Assembly: GCA_937973585.1 (NCBI GenBank)
Contig: CALJKN010000036.1
Coordinates: 1 to 23,414, forward strand
Direction of reading: 5' to 3'
Length of the DNA: 23,414 bases
Origin: an uncultured Helicobacteraceae bacterium
Lineage (GTDB): Bacteria > Campylobacterota > Campylobacteria > Campylobacterales > UBA6016
Positions 1 through 7,973 of the stretch are shown here, piece by piece; position 1 is the stretch's first letter; each line of letters opens with the position of its first letter. The translations under genes were made by a program, and so were the position numbers. Under the pieces are notes generated by a model. It did no database searches, had not been told where the DNA came from, and saw only the letters and a program-made list of their open reading frames with translations.

Positions 1-18
1 TACTTCACAAGGATTGAC

Positions 19-831
19 ATGAATAATAAGTTAATAAAATTTTTTACTTTTTTATCTATTTTTGGCTCTATTGCCGTTTTTGCCGAAAATGAGAGATTGA
101 CTCTGTTTTTAAAAGGGGGTTCGCTCAAAATGGACTATACCGAGACCGGATCCTCTGGCTCAAAGCTTGATACTGAGAGCTCAAAGCTCGGCGGCAAAAT
201 TTCCGGATTTGAGGTCGGTGGACGGGCGAAGCTCTTTTCAGGCGTTATGGGTGGCGACAAAACGGAGCTTGAGGCTCTGTACTCAAAATACACAGGTAAG
301 AGTGAATACGTCGGCTCACTTATAGGCTCAGGCGGCGGATACGGCTCTTTTCGATCTAATACTCAAAATAATATAAGGGAGTACGAGTTAAATATCATAG
401 AGACAAGGTATCTAAACTACGGAGAGGCTTTTTTTAAATTTGGGTACGGTGATAGGCTATGGAGACGAGAGCTTAGCCCTTCCCAGACGGAGGACTACAA
501 ATGGCGCTATGCCCATGTCGGCTTTGGGTTTGATTTTAAAACAATATTTGGCGGTAGATTTGGGCTTAACGGTAGATACCAGTACGGGTTTTCTCCGACA
601 ATGGAGAGTTTTGGTCTGCCGATATCAGCAACGTTTAAGCTCAAAGGGGTAGACGGATATAGATTTGAAGCTCCCGTCACCATACCAATAACAAAACATA
701 TCAGTCTGATAGGTTCGTACAAATATGACTACTGGAAGATAAAAGCCTCGTCGGAGATAGGCGGCTACTATGAGCCGGATAGCAAAACGAAAAATCATAT
801 CGGAACGGTTGGGATTTTGGCAAAATGGTGA
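19..831 (+). CDS. secreted outer-membrane beta-barrel protein (hypothetical)
   Basis: A 270-residue protein of unknown specific function. A Sec signal peptide is clear: basic start, hydrophobic core, and likely cleavage after AVFA before ENERL. The mature part has alternating polar/hydrophobic stretches, many Gly, Tyr and Phe, and ends in ILAKW. A terminal aromatic residue is typical of barrels inserted by the BAM complex, so an outer-membrane location is inferred. The ATG has a good ribosome site (AAGGA at 9-13, five bases away). The next gene, a lytic transglycosylase, overlaps the stop by 7 bases, so the two are co-translated. No catalytic motif was seen; it could be a small porin or an adhesin-like barrel. 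The gene begins only 18 bases from the window edge, so its promoter is not visible. Confidence 0.75.
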   Translation: MNNKLIKFFTFLSIFGSIAVFAENERLTLFLKGGSLKMDYTETGSSGSKLDTESSKLGGKISGFEVGGRAKLFSGVMGGDKTELEALYSKYTGKSEYVGSLIGSGGGYGSFRSNTQNNIREYELNIIETRYLNYGEAFFKFGYGDRLWRRELSPSQTEDYKWRYAHVGFGFDFKTIFGGRFGLNGRYQYGFSPTMESFGLPISATFKLKGVDGYRFEAPVTIPITKHISLIGSYKYDYWKIKASSEIGGYYEPDSKTKNHIGTVGILAKW

Positions 832-1259
832 AAAAGCATTTTTTGGTATTTATTGCCTTGCTCTCTATGGCTTTCGCCAAAGAGACAACGGCTTATGATG
901 AGCATTTTAAAGAGATAGGCTCACACTTTGGGATTCCTCCGACACTACTCAAAAAAATAGCAAAGATAGAGAGCAATCTAAATCCAAAATGCGTTGGGGT
1001 GAATAAAAATAAAACCGTCGATTACGGATTGATGCAGATAAACTCCTGTCACTTCAAAGAGCTGGCTCCGTACGGCATCAATGAGGCCAACATAATGAAT
1101 GTAAAGGTAAATATCACGGCGGCGGCGATACTACTAAAAAAATACGTAGCAAAAGACGGGTTTAATTTTAGTGAGATAGGAAAATACCACTCCCACACGG
1201 AAAAATTTAAATCAATATGGAACGGCAGACTCTCCGGCGAACTGGCCAAAGAGCTTTGA
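825..1259 (+). CDS. small periplasmic lytic transglycosylase (SLT domain, IagB/VirB1-like)
   Basis: A 144-residue soluble lytic transglycosylase that should cut peptidoglycan glycan strands in the periplasm. The N-terminus is a signal peptide (MVKKHFLVFIALLSMAFA). The SLT fold is shown by KIESNLNP, whose Glu near residue 49 is the expected catalytic acid, and by GLMQINSCHF (from about residue 68), the family's second hallmark. Its size matches the one-domain specialised enzymes that open the wall for secretion or pilus machines, rather than large housekeeping Slt proteins. It starts inside the preceding barrel gene (ATGGTGA overlap) and ends one base before the converging DUF2442 gene. A role in fitting the nearby secretin into the wall is possible but only inferred, because it lies in a separate convergent transcription unit. 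Confidence 0.85.
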   Translation: MVKKHFLVFIALLSMAFAKETTAYDEHFKEIGSHFGIPPTLLKKIAKIESNLNPKCVGVNKNKTVDYGLMQINSCHFKELAPYGINEANIMNVKVNITAAAILLKKYVAKDGFNFSEIGKYHSHTEKFKSIWNGRLSGELAKEL

Positions 1260-1502
1260 TTAGGCGACATCTTTGGCAGAAAATCCCATCATCCCCTCTA
1301 CGCTAAGGTGAAAATCAAGCTCTTCCCATTCTATCCCGGTATCCATACAAATCAACTTGTAGTTTTTTAATTTCGATATTGATGCATTTTTTAATGTCGG
1401 ATACCACTCTATTGGGGTTGATATGATTCTATTGTCTGCCAATTTAACATGTAGATACTCTTCGTCAAAATGAACCTCTTTAGCTTTGATTAAACCACTC
1501 AT
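1260..1502 (-). CDS. DUF2442 family protein
   Basis: A protein of about 80 residues with the DUF2442 look: a small beta-rich fold reading KAKEVHFDEEYLHVKLADNR, followed by PIEWYPTLKNAS and IEWEELDFHLSVEGM. The upstream in-frame ATG at 1523 is unlikely. The ATG at 1502 has AAGGA about seven bases before it and puts the domain at the N-terminus, as in other members. It overlaps the end of the DUF4160 gene by 23 bases, so the two are translationally coupled. DUF4160 and DUF2442 genes are often neighbours in bacteria, and such pairs have been suggested to be toxin-antitoxin-like, but the biochemical function is not established. It ends directly against the converging transglycosylase gene. Confidence 0.75.
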   Translation of the reverse strand: MSGLIKAKEVHFDEEYLHVKLADNRIISTPIEWYPTLKNASISKLKNYKLICMDTGIEWEELDFHLSVEGMMGFSAKDVA

Positions 1503-1713
1503 CCCAAATCCTTTCAAAATCATCCCTGTTTTGCGCTATAACCTCTATCGCAAATTTTAGCTCTTTCGGTTTTAAATAGTTGCTTACAACTTTTAGGCTT
1601 TTGAGTTCTATTTTTGCAAAACCGTCATTTTTGATGACATGTATATGTTTTGGCTCGTGCTCATTTGCATAAAAGAAAAATTTAAAACCGTCTCTTATCA
1701 ATAATGTCGGCAT
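1480..1713 (-). CDS. DUF4160 family protein
   Basis: A 77-residue protein matching the DUF4160 pattern: MPTLLIRDGFKFFFYANEH, then EPKHIHVIKNDGFAKIEL. The conserved His residues in EHEPKHIHV are the family hallmark, and the C-terminal helix ends in RIWDEWFNQS. It starts 14 bases after the stop of gspF on the same strand with only a weak ribosome site, so it is probably read through from the type II secretion operon. It is paired with DUF2442 downstream. Its function is unknown; the pair may be a passenger module (possibly toxin-antitoxin-like) and not part of secretion. Confidence 0.75.
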   Translation of the reverse strand: MPTLLIRDGFKFFFYANEHEPKHIHVIKNDGFAKIELKSLKVVSNYLKPKELKFAIEVIAQNRDDFERIWDEWFNQS

Positions 1714-1727
1714 TTTTTGATCTAAAA

Positions 1728-2939
1728 CTATCCGATTGATATAGAAAATATAGGAAGCAACATAGCTACAACGACGACACCGATGATTCCGCCTACCGCC
1801 AAAATCAAAACAGGCTCCAGTATAGATGTCAAAAGCGTTATTTTGTCTTTATTTTCCTCGGCATAGAGGGTTGATAAGTTCTCAAAAGCTGTCTTTACCT
1901 CTCCTGACTCTTCTGCCAGATATACGGCTTGCACAAACCCACGATCCAACTCTTCAAAACGTGACAACATAACCGAAAATCTTTGACCCTCTACGACTTT
2001 TGAGGTGGCTTCGTTGATAATGGATTTGATGTGTCCGTTGGTGACAACGTCATTTCCGTATTTTAGAGCCTGCACAAAAGGGAGCCCTGAACGTAATAAC
2101 ATTGAGCTAACCGATAGAAATCTGCTAAGTTCCGCCGTTTGTATAATCCGTCCGAATACCGGAATTTTTAGGAGGAGATAATCCACTTTTTGCATAAAAA
2201 TTTCAGATTTTTTGTATGCCACCTGAAAAGCGACTATGATTGCAAGCGTCAAAACGAGAATAATCGTTATGTTTTCACCCAAAAAACCGGAGACTGCAAG
2301 GACAAATTTTGTTATGGGCGGGAGCTCCTGCCCTAATGATACGAATACCTCGGACATTTTCGGTATTGCCACTATGAACATAAAAATTAGCATAAGTATC
2401 GAAGCAAAAACTATAAAGGCCGGATATGCAAAAGCGGCACGTATATCGGCTTTGATCTTCTCTTTTGCATTGATAAAGGATGACAACTCAAGTAGAATAT
2501 CACCGAGAAAACCTCTGGCCTCTGCTACTTTGATTGATTGTTTGAAAAACTCTGCCAGATTGATTATTTTTTGGCTCTCCAATGATTGGTAAAAGCTTTT
2601 CCCCTCGTTTAAAGAGTTCTCTATCTGCCCCAAAAAGTTCTCAAGTTTTTTATCGTTTCTGTATTGGAGTTTTGATAGTTTTATCGCTTTGGCTATCGAC
2701 ACCCCTGACTTTATAAATATGGACAGGTCTCTGGATAGTCTGGAGAGTTTTTTTTCAGGAATTTTTGAAGACGATAACAATCCCAATTCACCCAAAAACT
2801 CTGTTTTGGATTCTGATATTTTGTAGGCCGAGATGCCTTGCGATTTTAGTCTTGTTTTTGCATCATTGGCGGATTCGGCCTCTATTTTCCCTTTTTGAAT
2901 CTCTCCACCGTTTGCTAGCCCTTCGTATAAAAAAACCAT
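1728..2939 (-). CDS. gspF: type II secretion inner-membrane platform protein GspF
   Basis: A 403-residue polytopic protein that forms the inner-membrane platform on which GspE drives pseudopilus assembly. It has the duplicated T2SSF cytoplasmic domain (about residues 66-170 and 265-370). Three membrane segments are visible: about 171-193, 222-242, and a C-terminal one with the run GGIIGVVVVAMLLPIF. The conserved GxxF/Y...AxxxE pattern appears twice, as AEARGFLGDIL and AEESGEVKTAFENL. The start is coupled to gspE through a one-base TAATG overlap. Length is normal for the family. It is the last secretion gene of the minus-strand operon and is followed after 14 bases by the DUF4160 gene. Confidence 0.96.
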   Translation of the reverse strand: MVFLYEGLANGGEIQKGKIEAESANDAKTRLKSQGISAYKISESKTEFLGELGLLSSSKIPEKKLSRLSRDLSIFIKSGVSIAKAIKLSKLQYRNDKKLENFLGQIENSLNEGKSFYQSLESQKIINLAEFFKQSIKVAEARGFLGDILLELSSFINAKEKIKADIRAAFAYPAFIVFASILMLIFMFIVAIPKMSEVFVSLGQELPPITKFVLAVSGFLGENITIILVLTLAIIVAFQVAYKKSEIFMQKVDYLLLKIPVFGRIIQTAELSRFLSVSSMLLRSGLPFVQALKYGNDVVTNGHIKSIINEATSKVVEGQRFSVMLSRFEELDRGFVQAVYLAEESGEVKTAFENLSTLYAEENKDKITLLTSILEPVLILAVGGIIGVVVVAMLLPIFSISIG

Positions 2940-4453
2940 TAAGCCTCTTTGATCCCGATTCTTATCGCCTCTTCAAGGCTTGTTTCGCCGTTTGAGAGTA
3001 GCTTTTTTAGTTTGTGCGATAGAGGAATCATCCCTTTTTTTACGGCCAATTCCCTAATTGTATGATCGTTGGTTGTGATTGATATTAGCTCTTTTAGCTC
3101 ATCATCTAAAGCCAAAATCTCACCTACGGCAATCCTGCCGACATAGCCGCTATGCCCACAATCTTCGCATCCGCATGCCTTGTATAGTGTCATATTTTTC
3201 TGTAGCCCAAACTCATCGGCAAAACTATCGGATATTGTTTCGGGAGTTTTGCATTTTGGGCATAGTTTTCTAACAAGCCTTTGAGCCAAAACCCCTAAAA
3301 GCGTGGAAGAGATTAGGAAATTCTCTATCCCCATATCGGCTAGTCTTGTTACTGCCGCCGTAGCATTGTTGGTATGGAGTGTCGAAAGTAGCAGATGCCC
3401 TGTTAGAGCGGCCTGTATGGATATCTGTGCCGTCTCCTTGTCCCTTATTTCGCCGACCATTACGATATCCGGATCTTGTCTTAGGACTGAGCGGAGTGCG
3501 GATGCAAAAGTGAGACCCACTTTTGTGTTGACCTGTATCTGGTTGATGTTGTCTGCGTTGTATTCGACCGGATCCTCTATGGTGATGACGTTTTTTTCTA
3601 TTGAGGCTATTTGTTGCAATGAGGCATGTAGTGTCGTTGATTTACCGCTTCCTGTAGGTCCGGTTACTAGGATCATCCCGTGAGGGTGTCTGAGCAGGCT
3701 CTCAAGGGTGCTACTTATCTCCTCGTCAAAACCCAGATCGGCTATAGTTGGAATCGTAGACGAGTGGGAGAGTATCCTCATGACTGCCCGCTCCCCGTGA
3801 TATGTAGGGAGTATTGAGACCCTTATATCTAGGCTTCTTCCGGCTATTTTAACCTTTGTCCTACCGTCTTGCGGGACTCTTCTTTCCGAGATGTCTAGAT
3901 TGGAGATAATCTTTATACGGCTGATTACTAGGGCTACTACGTTTTTGTCTAGTTCCAGATGTTTTGATAGTGTGCCGTCTACTCTAAAGCGAACCTCTCC
4001 TTTGTTTTCATGGACTTCAACATGAATATCGGAGGAGTTTTTTTTGATTGCCTGATAAAATAATGAATTGACGAGCTTTATTACCGGAGCCGACTCTTCG
4101 CTTGAGAGCAGATCGGTAGAGTTTTGCAAAAACTCCGCCAGTTTCGCATCTTCCTCTATGAAATCATCCGCATCGGTGATTATTTCGCCGAAAGAAGAGG
4201 CGTTAAAAGCCTCCGCATATCTGGAGTTTAGCTTTTGAAAAGATACAGGGTCTAATTCGACAAGCGGAAATCTTTTGTCGAGTTTTGATATAAAGCCTAA
4301 CGCTTCGGCTATGTTTGTCCTGTTGAGCACTAGGACAATCTCTTTGCCTATTTGAGTAGGGAGAACCCCGTTCTTAAATGCGAGACTTCCATTGATGCCG
4401 TCCAAATTTATCGGATATGCGTCAACATCCTGATATATAGGTAGTTTTAGCAT
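2939..4453 (-). CDS. gspE: type II secretion assembly ATPase GspE
   Basis: A 504-residue cytoplasmic hexameric ATPase that powers pseudopilus growth. Visible motifs are Walker A GPTGSGKSTT (265-274), the Asp box TIEDPVE (291-297), Walker B with DIVMVGEIRD (329-338), and the His box LSTLHTN (356-362). A tetracysteine zinc site (CPKC at 398-401 plus the CGCEDC cluster near 427-432) marks GspE/PilB-type enzymes and is absent from retraction ATPases such as PilT. The N-terminal region (about 1-120) is the GspL-binding domain. The gene sits between gspD and gspF with minimal spacing; AGG lies about five bases before the ATG. The order D-E-F in one operon with gspC, L, M and K argues for type II secretion rather than type IV pili. 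Confidence 0.96.
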   Translation of the reverse strand: MLKLPIYQDVDAYPINLDGINGSLAFKNGVLPTQIGKEIVLVLNRTNIAEALGFISKLDKRFPLVELDPVSFQKLNSRYAEAFNASSFGEIITDADDFIEEDAKLAEFLQNSTDLLSSEESAPVIKLVNSLFYQAIKKNSSDIHVEVHENKGEVRFRVDGTLSKHLELDKNVVALVISRIKIISNLDISERRVPQDGRTKVKIAGRSLDIRVSILPTYHGERAVMRILSHSSTIPTIADLGFDEEISSTLESLLRHPHGMILVTGPTGSGKSTTLHASLQQIASIEKNVITIEDPVEYNADNINQIQVNTKVGLTFASALRSVLRQDPDIVMVGEIRDKETAQISIQAALTGHLLLSTLHTNNATAAVTRLADMGIENFLISSTLLGVLAQRLVRKLCPKCKTPETISDSFADEFGLQKNMTLYKACGCEDCGHSGYVGRIAVGEILALDDELKELISITTNDHTIRELAVKKGMIPLSHKLKKLLSNGETSLEEAIRIGIKEA

Positions 4454-4459
4454 TTTTGC

Positions 4460-6283
4460 CTATCTCTCTTTTTGCTTAATGGCTTTTACATACTCGTCTT
4501 GTATTTTGTCAAGTTCCGTTAGTTTCTGTCTTAGACTGGAGAGATCCGAACTCTTCTCAACGATAAAAGGCGTTAAGACAATAGCCAGATTGATTTTGTC
4601 TCCGTTTTTATCGGAGTATTTAAATAGCTCTCCTAGCACCGGAATATCACCCATCAGTGGAACTTTACTTATTGAATCGCTTCTGTTGTCTTTGATTAGG
4701 CCGCCTATTATTACTGTTTCACCGTTGCTAACTATTGCGGTAGTCTTAACCTCTCTTTTTGTTGTGCTAGGTATTCCGGCGGTACTGTTTGGTATCAAAT
4801 CTTCCAGTTTTGTCTCAATATTTAGAGTTACTTTGTTATCTGTTGACAATCTCGGTTTCACCTTTAGTGTTAATCCGATATCTTGTCTAGTATATGAATT
4901 TTTAGTTAGATCTGTTGTATTTGTGCCTACTGTTGTTTGTGATACTATTGACTCTGTTCTGCCTACATATATTGAGGACTCCTGGTTATTAATGCAAAGG
5001 ATGGATGGCTCCGATAACACGTTTGCCGCACCCTCTGTTTGGAGTAGCGATAGGCTGGCACCTAGAGCCAATCCTTGTTTTAATACTGGAATATCAAAGC
5101 TCATTAGCCCTAGTAGCTTATCGCTGAGTGTGATGCTGTTGCCGCCCATATTTGCCGCAAGGCTGTAAAGGCCGTTTACCCCTCCGGATCCGGCTTCAAA
5201 TCCGTATTTTAAACCTATTTGAGATGACCTGTTTTCGCTTATCTCCACTATTTTTGCTTTGACATAAACTTGTTGTCTCTCAAAATCAAGTGACTTGATA
5301 ACGCTTTTTATCTCTTCTAGTTCGTCAAGGGCTGTTACGACAATTATTGCATTTAGGTGCGGATCAGCAGAAAAAAGAGGCCTTGCCGTATCTTTTGGAT
5401 ATGTTTTTTTAGAGTATATTTCGTTTAGGATTTTTACTACGTTTTCGGATTCTGCATTTTTGAGATTTATGACGCTTGTGTGTTGAGTGGAGCCGTACTC
5501 CTCTTTTTTGTCTATTTTCTTGAGGTAGCTTACAAACTTCTCCGCATTTTCCTCGTTTCCGACTACAATGATTGTATTTGTGGCATCATCTTTTAGCACG
5601 TCAACTTTTTGGCTCGGAATCGACTGGTTAAACATTCCTGCCGCTATTTTTACAAGGTTGTCGTGTACGACTTGTGTTTTTGCATATTGAAGAGGGAAGA
5701 ACCTTACCTGCTTAGAGTTGTCGGAATCTACAGACGCTAAAACCTTTTGGATTGTTTTTATATTTGATGAAAAATCGGATAATACAACAGAATTGGACTC
5801 CGGCGAGACAAGTGCGGAGCCGTTTTTTGATAGCATATGCTTGACGGCATTTATAGCATCGGCCGCTTTTACATTGTCAAGTCTGATGATTTTTGTCATC
5901 ATCTGAGGAATTTGTCCGTCTTGTCCGACCGGAAGGTTGTATTTTACAGCTTCAGCACTCGGTACGACTTTTAGATACCCCTTGTTTGTGTCTACTATCG
6001 TAAACCCTTTTGAGTCGAGAACACTTATTAATAGTTCGTATAACTGGCTTTTTCTAACAGGTCTTTCGGTGATAAAATCAACCTTGCCTTGAATGTCGGC
6101 GTTTACCATAATATTTTTACCGCTTATTTTCGATACCATTTTGACAAAATCGGCTATCTGTAGATCTGAAAAGTTAATCTCCACAACAGGGTCGTTTTTG
6201 GCAGCCTTAACAGGTGCAGCATTGCCAAATGAGCACATCACACAGAGTGCAAGTGTAGCGGCTATACTTTTAGTTGATTTCAT
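4460..6283 (-). CDS. gspD: type II secretion secretin GspD
   Basis: A 607-residue secretin forming the outer-membrane exit channel. A signal peptide (about the first 22 residues, ending near FGNAA) is followed by the N0 domain (VEINFSDLQIADFVKMVSKI) and repeated N1-N3 ring domains (for example IIRLDNVKAADAINAVKHML and FFPLQYAKTQVV). The C-terminal secretin core includes GAANVLSEPSILCINNQESS and the family signature VPLMGDIPVLGELF before LAIVLTPFIVE. No obvious long C-terminal pilotin-binding S domain is seen; the protein ends soon after, in a Lys/Glu-rich helix. The ATG has a strong ribosome site (GGAAGGA, about eight bases upstream) and overlaps the end of gspC by 14 bases. Confidence 0.96.
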   Translation of the reverse strand: MKSTKSIAATLALCVMCSFGNAAPVKAAKNDPVVEINFSDLQIADFVKMVSKISGKNIMVNADIQGKVDFITERPVRKSQLYELLISVLDSKGFTIVDTNKGYLKVVPSAEAVKYNLPVGQDGQIPQMMTKIIRLDNVKAADAINAVKHMLSKNGSALVSPESNSVVLSDFSSNIKTIQKVLASVDSDNSKQVRFFPLQYAKTQVVHDNLVKIAAGMFNQSIPSQKVDVLKDDATNTIIVVGNEENAEKFVSYLKKIDKKEEYGSTQHTSVINLKNAESENVVKILNEIYSKKTYPKDTARPLFSADPHLNAIIVVTALDELEEIKSVIKSLDFERQQVYVKAKIVEISENRSSQIGLKYGFEAGSGGVNGLYSLAANMGGNSITLSDKLLGLMSFDIPVLKQGLALGASLSLLQTEGAANVLSEPSILCINNQESSIYVGRTESIVSQTTVGTNTTDLTKNSYTRQDIGLTLKVKPRLSTDNKVTLNIETKLEDLIPNSTAGIPSTTKREVKTTAIVSNGETVIIGGLIKDNRSDSISKVPLMGDIPVLGELFKYSDKNGDKINLAIVLTPFIVEKSSDLSSLRQKLTELDKIQDEYVKAIKQKER

Positions 6284-7031
6284 AGTTTAGTTCCTTCCTC
6301 AGGTTTTGTCTTTTAATGATTATACTAAGCGTTTTTGTCTTTTCCGGCTCTTTGAATATTGAGAGTAGATCTGAGAAGCTTGAGACTTTTGAACCGTTTA
6401 ACTCTATGATGGTATCACCCTCTTTTAGGCCTAGTTCTGAAAAAAAAGAGTCTTTTGCTACAAAGTTTATAACAACACCGTCATTTGTCTGTGAAGCTTT
6501 CACTTCATCCATCAATAGGCCGGTATTTTTTGCGTATTTTTCATATCTAGCTCTGGATATATTAAATCTAGCCGATGCCGGTTCTGAAGAGATTTTTTCA
6601 GCCGCCTCGGATGTTTTTTTATCCAATTTAATCTCAAAATTGGCACCGCCGTTTGAGAACTTGGCTTTATCTTGAGCTATTTCGTCTAGTTTGTAGCCGT
6701 TATAGGTTTCGCCTAACCCTAAAAATACAGTCTTGCTTCCGTCGTCAAATATTACGAAGCTCCCTTGAATGTATTTAAAGACCCCTTTCAATTTCCAGTT
6801 TTGGGTAGTTGCATTTGTGGTTATTTTGTTTGCTAGGGCAAATTTTGAAGATAGCTTGTAGCTTTCAAAAACCGTCGAGCTTTGCGAGGCGGTTTTGAGT
6901 GAAGGCGATGGGTTGTTTGCCAAAATCAAAGCCGTTACGCCGATAACCTTTGCCAGAGCTAATGCAGCTATGGAGACAGTAATGTAGGGAGCTTTTTTAT
7001 CGTCACCGATAAATTTAAATATCCGATTCAT
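6270..7031 (-). CDS. gspC: type II secretion protein GspC (PDZ form)
   Basis: A protein of about 253 residues linking the inner-membrane platform to the secretin. It has one N-terminal membrane helix (about residues 16-40, IAALALAKVIGVTALILAN), then an HR-like periplasmic domain (LKGVFKYIQGSFVIFDDGSKTVFLG in part, including the family's GVF...AII-like core). A C-terminal PDZ domain follows, with LGLKEGDTIIELNGSKVSSF. The start at 7031 (MNRIFKF) is preferred over an in-frame ATG at 7109: GAGGG lies eight bases upstream of it, and it leaves the membrane helix near the N-terminus. It overlaps the preceding gene by 17 bases and gspD by 14. A PDZ-bearing GspC indicates a substrate-selecting type II system, not a competence pseudopilus. 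Confidence 0.88.
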   Translation of the reverse strand: MNRIFKFIGDDKKAPYITVSIAALALAKVIGVTALILANNPSPSLKTASQSSTVFESYKLSSKFALANKITTNATTQNWKLKGVFKYIQGSFVIFDDGSKTVFLGLGETYNGYKLDEIAQDKAKFSNGGANFEIKLDKKTSEAAEKISSEPASARFNISRARYEKYAKNTGLLMDEVKASQTNDGVVINFVAKDSFFSELGLKEGDTIIELNGSKVSSFSDLLSIFKEPEKTKTLSIIIKRQNLRKELNYEIN

Positions 7032-7569
7032 ACACGAATCCCTCTTCTGTTTGCTTGAACTTTGACAGTAGCACTCCCTTTTTTGCTTTGAATTCATCGG
7101 CAGTCTCAAATGCTTGCGACATATATAGTTTTGCCCTAAATTTATTTTGTTTTAAATCTATGGCTCCCTTGATGGATCCGAACTCTCCATCGGCTTTTAT
7201 CCATATTTTTGACGGCATAAACGCAGAGTTGTAAAGTTTTATATGGGTAGGCTCTATGCCCAAAGCCGCTTTTGAAATCTCGGATATTTTCGGATTTGAG
7301 ATGGAATACGAGTTATAGACGAAAGAGGCAAAAAAACACCCTTCTCCACCGGTTATCACATCGTTGCCAAGAATTTTTAGTGACGGATTTTCTATAGATA
7401 CCGCAACTCCAAAGTCGGTGATGTCTTTATTTTGCAAATCTATTTTTTTAGACAAGAGTATTGATTCTGTTTTATATAACAACTCTTTTTTTGGAGAACA
7501 GATAGACAGTGATATCAAAAATACCGTAATCCCCAGTCCGGACATGGCTACTAACCGTTTTGTTTTCAC
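7015..7569 (-). CDS. GspN-like type II secretion accessory protein (candidate)
   Basis: A 184-residue protein with one N-terminal membrane or signal segment (VAMSGLGITVFLISLSICSP) and a periplasmic beta-rich domain. The segment IKADGEFGSIKGAIDLKQNK recalls the repeated G-x-I-x-G strands of GspN/AsmA-like folds. Its place between gspM and gspC also fits GspN, but it is shorter than typical GspN (about 250 residues) and the resemblance is weak, so no symbol is given. The start is GTG in a GTGA overlap with the gspM stop, with GGAGG seven bases upstream, so translation is coupled to gspM. A system-specific assembly factor is the alternative. Confidence 0.55.
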   Translation of the reverse strand: MKTKRLVAMSGLGITVFLISLSICSPKKELLYKTESILLSKKIDLQNKDITDFGVAVSIENPSLKILGNDVITGGEGCFFASFVYNSYSISNPKISEISKAALGIEPTHIKLYNSAFMPSKIWIKADGEFGSIKGAIDLKQNKFRAKLYMSQAFETADEFKAKKGVLLSKFKQTEEGFVYESDI

Positions 7570-7973
7570 AGTGTTGCCTCCAAATCTATCAGATACCCGA
7601 CATCATTATTGATTATGTCCAATTTATTTATTTTAAGGTTAGAGTTTAGAATTCTTCTTGTGATTGCGTCGAACTCATCGCTATTTAAAACCATTATGCC
7701 AACCGTATATATATCCCCTTTAAGCTCTTTTTTTGTTATAACTGCCGAGAAATATCCTTTGCCCATATCTGCAGTTAAAGCATCAATGTGGTTTTTTGAA
7801 TACTCCTTGTTGAGCCATGTGCTTTTAAAGGCCTGATAATCAAGGCCGACAGAGTTTACTTTTACCAGCTCATCATTGGATGCTTTTAGTTTATATGAGC
7901 TGTAAATACTTACGGCCAACGATAATAAGGTTATTGTAAACAACGTTACGATAGTTTTTATTGTGGCGCTCAT
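7566..7973 (-). CDS. gspM: type II secretion protein GspM (short form)
   Basis: A 135-residue bitopic inner-membrane protein. It has one membrane helix at the N-terminus (IKTIVTLFTITLLSLAVSIY), a helical stretch, and a small periplasmic alpha/beta domain whose strands (YTVGIMVLNSDEFDAITRRI, then INKLDIINNDVGYLIDLEATL in pieces) fit the circularly permuted ferredoxin-like fold of GspM. The size and topology match, and it directly follows gspL with a four-base ATGA overlap, which is the classical L-M order. It should partner with GspL in the platform. Primary sequence in this family is poorly conserved, so the call rests on topology and position. Confidence 0.75.
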   Translation of the reverse strand: MSATIKTIVTLFTITLLSLAVSIYSSYKLKASNDELVKVNSVGLDYQAFKSTWLNKEYSKNHIDALTADMGKGYFSAVITKKELKGDIYTVGIMVLNSDEFDAITRRILNSNLKINKLDIINNDVGYLIDLEATL

